Of a DNA stretch of 64,000 nt, positions 37,579 through 49,500 are shown piece after piece (the first letter of the stretch is position 1; every line of letters starts with the position of its first letter). Under the pieces are notes generated by a model, which worked only from the letters and a program-made list of their open reading frames with translations, searched no databases and was not told the origin of the DNA. The translations under genes and the position numbers were made by a program. The stretch comes from Lycorma delicatula (taxonomy: Eukaryota; Arthropoda; Insecta; Hemiptera; Fulgoridae). Where the stretch lies: the NCBI RefSeq assembly GCF_047948215.1, contig NC_134456.1, forward strand, positions 192,865,034-192,929,033, written 5' to 3'.

Positions 37579-40500
37579 GTATGTTAACTTTTTAAGGTTA
37601 TAATGTTTATTTAACTGCTACCTCCTTTTTATTGTGTCCGTTACTAATTTTTTCTTATAGCTGATTTATACTCATCATATTTTTAACCATTATTACTTGT
37701 TAATGTTTCGGTAGAACCCAGTACTTTTAGGAATTACATCAATACCAAGTGCACCAAAGAACCTTTTGATGCTGTGAAGAAACATTTATCTTGCATTAAA
37801 AGCTGAATGTTTCATTTTAGGAAAATTTGTGAGCTCAAGTATCACGCTATTAATCTTGAGTACTTTATGGCGCTATTCTTTTATACTAGTACTATTTCAA
37901 TGTTTTACTTAAAACTAATGTAGTAACAATAACGTAAATCTGCAATTAAAATTTTTTGATGTATTAATCTGTAATATTTTATATAGTTTTTACTAACCAT
38001 TAAATTAAAAGATTGGTTTTAATGTTCTTTAAGAAATTAAAAAAAGAATGGTTATCTCTTCATGAAAGGGGGAACATACTTAATCTGTTATATTTATAAA
38101 AAAAAGACTTTTAATAATGTACATTGTATTGTTTGAAATAACAGTATAATGTGAAAGTATGCTAAAAATAAATAATGGAAGTATGTAAACGTAAAACATA
38201 TTGACATTAAATTTGTAGTGAAAAAGTGACTTAAGTAAATTATAAATTTGAATAACGAACAGAATTATATTAATAAATATTTTAAATTGCGCTCACTTTA
38301 TTTTTCCTACTGAGTGAAGTCAATGTACAATGTGTTGTTCGCTACAGGTAAGGCTATGTTGATTTGTTGCCTACACCTGGAAAAGATTTATTTATCTTGA
38401 TGCGAGATATATATGTATATGTACATGACATATATTACAACAAACAAAATAATTTTTATGTTCTTTGAAAACATAGAAATTTAAAAAAAACCACTAACTA
38501 ACTAAAATTTCCTTTTAAAAGTTAATAGAAAATAAAATAACTGCAATAAATTTCATGATTTGTTGTCAAAACAAAGGAAAAGCTGAATTAATTTAATAAA
38601 TTACATGAACAAAATTACAGGATATTTTGATAACAAGGAACAAAAATGTTTGATCCTTATAGAGCTTTTCATGCCGAATTTAAATATGTTAATAGATTCT
38701 TTTTTCCATCACCCACCAGTTTTTATTTTTATTTTTAATAATAAATAAATTTTGAAAGAAATGCCAGAATTTACAGGCATTCAGGGTACTATTCAACTTA
38801 CCTAAATTATGATAGTTTCTTTTGTGTTTGGCATCACCTCTTTGACATCCAATTGTAATCTGTGGGCATTCTTGTACACAACTGTTGCTGATATCTGTTT
38901 AACAGGCTGAGATTTGCTGAAAGCATTCCCCATGCTAATCATGATAGCGCCAAAATTGTACTGAAAGAAATCCAGATGTGAATCAAAAAAATCAATTTCT
39001 AGGAATTTATACATGTCATATGTTTGTATGACTAATAATTCACCCATAATGCCACTGTATTTGGCGATATTTGATTTCGTAAAAGGTTTTGCAAAACACT
39101 TCTGAATGACCTCCATGCTGACTTTTTGACTTGGCTTAACAAGTTTTTTGAATTGACATTTCTAATAAAAGTTCTCATTTGGAGATCCAAAAAATATCTA
39201 TTTGTGCCACTAATATGAACAAGTTTTTCTTTCAAATAATGAAAACTAGTACCATTTTTATCCCCCACCTTAACAAAGTTTTTGAAAAGCCCTACTTTAA
39301 ATGGAATGGACTGTCAGGTGATATCAAAATGTTTCACGACTAGTTCTGTAGCATGCCAACAGATGGAAGGAAGTTCAAGGCCGCATGCAAAGTCACAGGG
39401 AGCACCAACCTTCATAAGTTCGTGTGCCAAGATACATTGTACTGTTTGCAGCTTGGCTGTTATGATCATGTGCATTACCACTTTTGCAATTCCAGCATGA
39501 ACAGCAAGTTTGTGAACAAAAAGCAAATATGAAATTTTGTGTAAAACTCAGCAAATCTGCTATTGAGATATTGCACTTGATGCAGCAAGTTTGTGGCGAT
39601 GCTGCCGTGAGTAGTACAGGGTGTTTAGAGTGGTATGCATCACCAAAAAGGCAAAGGTCTGCAGGTCAAACAAGTGCATGTTAATTGTGTTATTTGGATT
39701 TGTGGCATTGTGCATCGAGAATTTTTTCCAAAATAAATTGGAACCTATTGGTGATCAGACCATCACCAGTAAGTTGGTTCAGTTATTGGTTTACAGTTAT
39801 TGGCTTAATTTGTAATTGGTCAGACCAATTACAATAAATAGCCAGTTCTGCTGTCAGATTTTAACATGGCTGAGGAAGGAAATTCAGTGAAAGTAAAAAA
39901 AAAAAGCTGTGCTTTTTTTGTGAAAAACAGATATCGCTCCATGATGATTGCACACTCACCATTTTCTCCTCAGATGTGAGTTTCTTGCAAGACACAACTT
40001 GATCTCACTTCCATATGTGCTGTACTCTTCAGATTTGGCTTCTGCAGACTTTGCCCTCTTCCCGCAGTTGAAAATCCAGCTTAAAGAGCATCATTTTAAC
40101 ACCATGGTGGAGATCCATCGTGAATAGTAGAAGATACTTGCCGTGCTTCAAGAAGTGGATTTCCAGGGCACATTCTGTTAATATCAAGAATGCTGTGTAA
40201 GGAGATTACTTTGAAGGTGACAGTGTGCATATAAAAATAGTTTCTTGTTAACAGAGCTAGTCTCTAAATTTTTTGATAACCCCTCATAGAAAAATCATTT
40301 CCAAGTTAAGTAGAGGGGGCTGTACAACATTTTTCTGTCCAGGAGTAAGTGCTTCATGCTTCTGCCATTCTTTCTAGATATAATGTTTTCTTTTGTTCCT
40401 GCTACCCCTTTTGCACAAAAAGCAATGAAATTTAGTGCAGCCAAGCTGCAAAGCGATTAATAAAGCAATAACTTTTAAATTGCAACACACAGTCCAACAG

Positions 40501-43500
40501 TACTTTACTGAATTTTTATTGTATGAAATTAGTTTTATTTATATGAAAACAGGATTTTCATGTTACCATGTTTCTTTCATTTAGTTGCGTAAGCTAACAA
40601 CACAGAAGAAAACTGTGCCATGTGCAAAAGGATAGCCATTAAATTAGTTATCAAAGAATCAATAACTTCCGTTGTATAGAGTTATGTTTATGATGAATTG
40701 CATCAATGATACTACAAATATTATTATAGCACACTTAACTATTTTTTCAGAACATAAATCTTGAAACTTTTCCTGACAATTTCAAAAGAAAGAAACACAT
40801 TTTAGTGTCAGTATGGAAAGGATTTTAGCCTTTGACCTAGATCACAAAAGCTTGGTTTGTTTCTTTGAGAAGTTCAAATCTCCAAATAAGATAATATAAT
40901 TCACTTTATGTTATCAGTTGAGGTTCATGGGAAGAGGATTCTGCTTCAAAAGAAGCATCATTTTCGCCCCTCATTTTAAACTTCAGTTGTTACCTCATAT
41001 CTTGATTCATCTCTAAAGCTGGATGTGTTGGAGGTTGTGGTATAGGTAAATGCTTCCCACGAGGTACTGGCGTTATAGCAGACAGTAAATTTGAGTACTA
41101 CACTGTGTGTTTGGACTTACTGCTTATTTCTTTTTGTCTTCATAATATAGTATAACAGTCCAACAAATGGTCTTGTGGTTTACACCACACCATTGGTATG
41201 GCGAAACTCATGCACCAGTTACTCCTAGCATAGTCTGTTAGACATTTCATACAGGTCAAATAGGAGACATGAAGGACCCAGTTGTTATCTTGATCCCTAC
41301 TTTTACAGCCAAAATTTAGCTCTTAACATTTTTTAACCAATGTAGTCAAATTTGTGATTGTTCTTTAAACATCAAACTTTCACATAAATAATAGCAGTTA
41401 TCCAGATCATTGACGCACTTCCTTGGCATATTTTTTCACTAAAATACTGCATTTGCCACGGTGACTGTAAATCACATAACAGAATGAAACCACAGTTTGT
41501 GCATACACAGTAAACATTTAAAAATACTGGTGTGTTAATTGTATGACTCAGAAGACTATTCTGTGCTGACAGAATTGATAGTAAATGAATCGTCATGCAT
41601 ATACAGCTGTTATCTTCATAGCCTTCTTAATACTATGTTTGTTTTCCACTCTCTGTTAGAAATTATTTAAAATATTCTTTTATGTATATAAGTTTTTATA
41701 AAAAAAATATGTAGAATTTTGTAAAAGCAGTACTTTCAAAATGCTATCATAAAAATTGTGGTGGTGGAAAAATTCTGATTGCATTTTTGAATTCATCATA
41801 AAAAGTTAGGTTATATACACAATAAAACTTTCAAGTGCCAAAAACTGTTTATTAGTATTATATTAGTAAATATAAAAAAAGTTAAAGATGAATGTATGAA
41901 AGGAAATGTGGATAGCATGCTGGCTTTTGGACGAGTTATTCTTTGGCAATTTCTAGAATTTTTTTACTTACTATTTCAACAATCAAATTTATTGTTGAAA
42001 TAAGAGTAGAGTATGTTAAAAAAAACAAGAGGTTGCACTAAATTACAGCTAAAAAATGGGTTGATTTAAGGATAAATTCATATTATGTTGGTTATTTGAT
42101 GAAAGTATAAAGTTCTGAGAAAGGTAAGTTCTGCTTACTGGTGCATGGAAGTGAGTAAATGAAAATATAGCTTGTTTACAGTTGACAAGGATGTTGAGAG
42201 ATAGCACATGCAAAAATTACAAATAAAATTTACTCTAGAATCTGTTAACATATAATATAGGTCAATTATAAATAGAAAAATACAATTCCAATTTTACTAT
42301 AAATTTTACTAAGCTAATACAAATAATTACAAAATTAATAATAGCAAGATAACAATAAACAAATCGACAGTTCACTGTATACAAGAATTATTTATTTTAA
42401 TGTTTACAGAAAAGAATAGCTTTCACTTTTATAAATCGATAATGTGTCATTTTTGTTCCCTGTTCACAGTGAACTCACTGAACAGCTTCTTGTACTTAAC
42501 TGTAGACAACACTATCCCAAAACAGAATACTTGTGACGCATTATTTACTAGTTTGTTACGGCACACTCATTCCGCATTCCAAGTGCTCCCGCACGCTGTC
42601 CTAACATTTATTGCAAACTCTACCTGTGTTTATCATACACTGTATTGAAGTTTATAGATCCTCAGCAGTACTTATATATCTGGGCCTAGCACTTGACCTG
42701 TAGCCAAATTACCCATTTGTTCTTTCAAGTGTAATGATTTCTGTTGTCTGTGCAATTCTAAAATTCTTTCTAGAAAGAATTTCTTTGTTTTTCTTCTGTA
42801 TTTTTCTATTTCAATCCTTTTTCAATCCTCAATTTCTGTATTTTGTTTTCTTTCTCTTTAAAGCTTCTCTACCCATTAAAATATCTTGATATTATGGCAA
42901 ATTTAACCATATTTTCTTCCTCTATGAATCATGAGACCTTCCCATTGGTGTGGGAGCTTGAGTGCTCAGTGATACAGAGTAGCTGGACCGAAGGTGCAAC
43001 CAAATCAGAGAGGTATCTGTTGAGAGCCAGACTAAGGAATGATTCCTGAAAGAGGGCAGCAGCTTTTTTAGTAGTTGTTAAGGGCGTAGGTCAGGACGAC
43101 TTAAACGGCCAAATCAACAATATCACTCAGTCCTCTGAGTACTGTGCAGCTGAAAGCAATGCCAAACTACAGTTGCTTTTTTCCAAGAAAATTTTGCTCT
43201 CTGCATTTTCATATAGAAATGATGGAGGCGCCTTCCTTGGTAAAATATTCCGGAGGTGAACTAGTCCCTTGTTCGGATCTCCGGGTGGGACTACTAAGGA
43301 AGGGGTCACCAGAAAATTAAAAAAATAACATTCTATGAGTCGGAGCGTGGAATGTTAGAAGTCTAATAAAGGTAGGTAGGTTAGAAAATTTAAAGAGGGA
43401 AATGGATAGGACAAATGTAGATGTAGTAGGAATTAGCGAGGTTTAGTGGAAAGAGGAAAACGACTTTTGGTCAGGTTATTTTAGAATAATTAACTCAGCT

Positions 43501-46500
43501 TCAAATAATGGGCAGACAGGAGTAGGTTTCATAATGAACAAGAAGATAGGGAAGAGAGTAGAGTATTTCAAAATGCATAGCGAAAGAATCATTGTAATAA
43601 GGATAAAATGATATGTGTAATGATTTGTAATAAGGAAACCTAAACCGTCAATGATTGTTAATATCTATATGCCTACAACTGCCCGTGATGATGAGGTAGA
43701 GTGTGTATATGAAGAAATTGATAAAGCAATTAAACACATAAAAGGAGATTTAATATTATAATTTAATAATAGTTGGAGATTGGAGTGCAAGCATTGGAAA
43801 AGGCAAGGAAGGAAATATAGTGGGTGAATACGGGCTGGGCAAAAGGAATGAAAGAGGGGACCAACATAGAGTTTTGCACGAAGTATAATTTAGTAATTGC
43901 CTATATCTAGTTTAAAAATCATAATAGAAGAATATACACATGGAAAACGCCAGGCGATACTGCAGGATATCAGATAGATTATATCATGGTTAAGCAAAGA
44001 TTTAGAAATCAACTCGTCAACTGCAAAACTTACCCTGGAGCAGATATTGAGAGCGACCATAATTTAGTGATAATGAAATGTAGATTGGGGTATAAAAACC
44101 TGAAGAAAAGGTGTCAGGTGAATCAGTGGAATTTAGAAAAGCGTGATGAAGAGGAGTTAAAGAAGATTTTGAGGAGGATATTGCAAGAGGTCTGAGTAAA
44201 AAAGATAAAAGAGAAAATGTAGAAGAAGAATGGGAGAATGTTAAAAAGGAAATTCTTAAATCAGCAGAAGCGAACTTAGGCGGAACAAAGAGAACTGGTA
44301 GAAAACCTTGGATTTCAAAAGATATATTGCAGCTGATGGATGAACGTAGAAAATATAAGAATGCTAGTGATAAAGAAAGTAAAAAGAACTATAGACAATT
44401 AAGAAATACTATAAACAGGAACTGCAAACTAGCGAAAGAAGAGTGGATTACGGGAAATTGTTCAGAAGTGGGAAGAGAAATGAACATTGGTAAAATAGAC
44501 GGAGTATACAGGAAAGTTAAGGAAAATTTTGTCTAAATATGTATAAATTAAAGTCTAATAATGTGTTAAACAAAGATGGTACACAGATTTATATTATGAA
44601 AGGCAAAGTTCATAGGTGGGTAGAGTGTATTGAAGAGTTATATGGAGGAAATTAATTAGAAAATGGTGTTATAGAGGAAGAAGAGGAAGTTGAAGAGGTT
44701 GAAAGGGGAGAAACAATACTGAGATCTGAATTTAAGAGAGCATTAAAAGATTTGAATGGCAGAAAGGCTCCTGAAATAGACAGAATACCTGAAGAATTAC
44801 TGCGCAGTGCAGGTGAGGAAGTGATTGATAGATTATACTGGTGTGTAATATTTAGGAAAATGTTCCGTCAGACTACAAAAATAGTGTTATAGTCATGATA
44901 CTAAAGAAAGCAGGAGCAGATAAATGTGAAGAATACTGAACAATTAGCTTAACTAGCCTTGCATCAAAAATCTTAACTAGAATTCTATACAGAAGAATTG
45001 AGAGGAGATTGGAAAAAGTGTTAGGAGAAGACCAATTTGGTTTCAGAAAAAGTATAGGGACAAGGAATCAATTTTAGGTCTCAGATTAATAGTAGAAGAA
45101 AGATTAAAGAAAAACAAACCAATATACTTTGCATTTATAGACCTAGAAAAGGCATTCGATAACGTAGACTGGATAAAATGTTCCATCATTTAAAAAAAAA
45201 TTAGGGTTCAAATACAGAGATAGAAGGATTGCTAACATTTACAGGAACCAAACAGCAACAATAATAATTGAAGAACATAAGAAAGAAGCAGTAATAAGAA
45301 AGGGAGTCCGACAAGGATGTTCCCTAGCTCCGTTACTTTTTAACCTTTACATGGAGTTAGCAGTTAATGATGTTAAAGAACAATTTAGATTCAGAGTAAC
45401 AGTACAAGGTGAAAAGATAAAGATGCTACGATTTGCTGATGATATAGTAATTCTAGCCAAGAGTAAAAAGGATTTAGAAGAAACAATGAACGCCATAGAT
45501 GAAGTCCTACGCAAGAACTATCGCATGAAAATAAACAAGAACAAAACAAAAGTAATGAAATGTAGTAGAAATAACAAAGATGGACCACTGAATGAGAAAA
45601 TAGGAGGAGAAGAGATTATGGAGGTAGAAGAAATTTATTATTTGGGAAGTAGAATTACTAAAGATAGATGAAGCAGGAGCGATATAAAATGCCGAATAGC
45701 ACAGGCAAAACGAACTTTCAGTCACAGATATAATTTGTTTAGGAATCAAAAATTCATTTGTCAGGAAATGATTTTTGAAAGTAGCTTTAAGTGGAAGTGA
45801 AACTTGGACGATAGGTGTACCTGAGAAGAAAAGATTAAAAGCTTTTGAAATGTGGTGCTACAGCAAAATGTTGATGGACAACTGAATGTGAAAATAGGAA
45901 GAGAAAAGATTATGGAGGTTGAAGAATTTTGTTATTTGGGAAGTAGAATTACTAAAGATGGACGAAGCAGGAGCGATATAAAATGCCGAATAGCACAGGT
46001 GAAACGAGCCTTCAGTCATAAATATAATTTGTTTACATCAAAAATTAATTTAAATGTCAGGAAAAGATTTTTGAAAGTATATGTTTGGAGCATCACTTTA
46101 TATGGAAGTGAAACTTGGACGATCGGAGTACCTGGGAAGTAAAGATTAGACGCTTTTGAAATGCGGTGCTATAGGAGAATGTTAAAAATCAGATGAGTGA
46201 ATAAAGTGACAAATGAAGAGCTGTTGTTGTGGCAAATTGATGAAGAAAGAAGCATTTGGAAAAATGTATTAAAAGAAGAGACAGACTTATAGGGCACATA
46301 TTAAGGCATCCTGGAATAGTTGCTTTAATATTAGAGGGTCTAGTAGAAGGAAAAAATTGTGCAGGCAGATATGTTTGGAATATGTAAAACAAATTGTTAG
46401 GGATATAGGATGGTAGGGGGTATACCGAAATGATACGACTAGCACTAGATAGGGAATCTTGGAGAGCTGCATCAAACCAGTCAAATGACTGAAGACAAAA

Positions 46501-49500
46501 AAAAAATTTTTTAATGTATACTATATGTTATATTGTATGTGCAATATGTATTTAATTAAGAGCGAGAGTAAAGATGGAAACAAGAAGTATAAAAGAAAAG
46601 ATAAAATGAAAATATATTAAAAGATAAGCAAGTACCGTGATGTATTACTTGCTTTGTGATTTGTTATTTAACATCAAAATTATTAAACAGTAATATAAAT
46701 ACAACAAAAATAATTTTGTAAGTTAAAGTCATGATTACAGATTAACTAATTTATGTACTATATCTAGCCACATCAGGGTTTGCTTCGCTCATCCTGCCCA
46801 TCTAGCCAGTGGGCTCCCTGGACCCTGTTGTGTTCATTATCTCCATGGTTGTGAGAAACTATTAATGATAAATAATAATTAAAGTATACAAACTTTACAA
46901 ATACCTGTAGAAGAAACTAGAGTACAAAAGAAAGAATAGTAATAACTAAAGTACATAGACTTTTGATGAGGAAAAATTCACTACTTCATCCGCAAGAGGG
47001 CTTGGGCTTTGATCTATGGCTTAAAACATTCACTGGGATAACACAAATGTATCCTGAAAATTTGAAAGTAATCAATAGTTGGATCTCATATGATGCTGTT
47101 ATAAACAGAACCCGTCACAAACTTTTGCATTTTTATATTAAATTATTATTTATATAATGCATTATCTACTTTTAAATATATACATGTGCTTTTCTTTTGA
47201 AACTATTTTATTTCAATTAAATTATTACAGTGTACAAAAATATTGTTAACCGTTAACAAATTTTAGTGTATGTTAACAAACAGCAGTGCAATGAAATCCA
47301 ACATTCATCAAGTGCGAAGTAGTTGATTTACAATTTGTTAGTTCATAAAAATGATATAAAAAAAAAAAGAAAAAAAAAAAAGATTTTTTTCATAAATTTA
47401 AGTTCACGGCATCTTAATTATTTTTCAGAATTTTGTTGTTATCCAAATTGTAGTTATTTTTTCAAACTATTTTTCAGTGTTTAGAAGTAGTAATTTTTCT
47501 ATATTCAATAAGATTAATCGGATATGATATGAATGGTATGATGGTCTTACAAAATTATTTCTAACTTTAATGTTTGTTGTAAATAATTTTATCTCAAATT
47601 ATTTACAACAAAAAGAAAGTAATTATTGATTTAAAAATGTTTGCAGTTTAGTTGAAAATGTTTAAGATTGCATAAAAAAATACTGATTTAGTAATTTGCT
47701 TCAATTTTTTTCAGTTGGTGTCTGAAAAGATTGATTTGCCTGAATTTCAAGGAGATACACAGTTCATCAGTAGTTTAAAATGTAAAGAAGCAGCCAAGAT
47801 TATAAAAGGACCTGTGATAATTGAGGATACAAGTTTATGCTTTAATGCTCTTGGAGGCCTTCCTGGTAAATTAAAAGATGAAAACTGATTTATTTATATA
47901 AATACTAATAATTAATTAATAACACTTCCTAGTCAAATTACAGATGATGACTATCATGAGAAAAATATGACAAGCTATTACCACTGTTAACCTTCACTCA
48001 ATAATCTAATATGTGATCATGGTTACATATTTGTTTCTGTAATTTAAAATGAAGTTCTTAAAAAACATTTTTTGACTTTATGTATAACAGTATCAGAGTT
48101 TGCTATTTTTACGGACACTTTTTACTTGTATGAAGTAAAGGAAGTATTGTAATTGTGAAAAATTTCAGTTTAGATTTCAACAGAAATATCAATTTTGACA
48201 TTCCCTGAATCCATTGTTTTCAGCGTGACATCTGTATGTATGTATCTCACATAACTCAAAAACGATTAGCTGTACAATGTTAAAATTTTGTATTTAGGAC
48301 TGTTGTAACATCTGGTTATGCATCTCTCCTTTTGATTGCAATTGAGTTGACCAAAAATGTCCAAAAAAGCCCAAAATTCAAAAAAATTAGATTTGGGACT
48401 TTTCTTAACTGTAGTAATAGTACAGTCAATTTGTATTTTTATTTGAAAATCCTTACCTACCGATTGATGTTTTTTCCATATGTTAGGGGTGATGAGGGAA
48501 GCTTAACTCCAGATTTTTAACATCCCCCCATAGATTTTTGAAAAACTCAAAAAGTTTTTGAAATGCGTTTTTCTCTGAATCTATGCATTTTAGAGAAAAG
48601 TTTTTCAATCAAACAATTAATGTCTTTGAAGTTATGCCGTATAATTTGAAATTGAAATACTAGGTGGCGCTGAAGTTGTAAAAAACGTGTTTTTTCGGTT
48701 TTTTCACTGAAAAAATTGTTTTTCATCTGTATTGGATTTGGAAAAGTTGTTAATCTCAAAAAAACAGACAACTTTTATTTAAACAATTTTCTTGTACGAC
48801 TTACCGTTTTGGATCTGTAGCTTGTGAAAGTGTGAAAATGTTATTATTAAGATTATTGGGCACGTGTTCAAAACCGGTCTAGTCGCTGAACAATGCCGAT
48901 CTCCCCGGCTACAGTAACAATAGGACCGCTGCGTTGTCATTGTACCGCTATAACTCTGGAATGCTAAGTCGTACAAGAAAATTGTTTGAATAAAAGTTGT
49001 CTGTTTTTTTGAGATTAACAACTTTTCCAAATGCAATACAGATGAAAAACAATTTTTTCCAGTGAAAAAACACATTTTTTACAACTTCAACACCACCTAG
49101 TATTTCAATTTCAAATTATATGGGATAACTTCAAAGACATTAATTGTAGAGGAGAATGTCCTCTACATTTTTTGTTTGAAAAACTTTTCTCTAAAATGCA
49201 TAGATTCAGAGAAAAACGCATTTCAAAAACTTTTAGAGGTTTTCAAAAATCTATGGGAGGGGGATGTTACAAATCTGAAGTTAAGCTTCCCTCATCAACT
49301 CTAATGCATGGTCAAAAGATCAATCGGTAGGTAAGGATTTTCAAATACAGCCTATTTTGATGAAAAATTGCCTGTACTATAATAAGTCCTCATTGAGAGC
49401 TTTTCAACAATATATAAGTGGTACTTATTTTCATTGGTTTCAGAGTTATAGCCAAATAAAATTTTAATTAATGAAATATTTGGATCTTACAAGGTGAAGG

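Noticed and set aside
41372..41596. 74-codon minus-strand frame considered as a piggyBac fragment
   Set aside because: The neighbouring motifs belong to the unknown gene family copy 2; no piggyBac-specific motif is present.
42400..42648. 82-codon open frame in a slightly GC-richer stretch of ITPA intron 1
   Set aside because: No recognisable motif, no splice context; not enough to call a gene.
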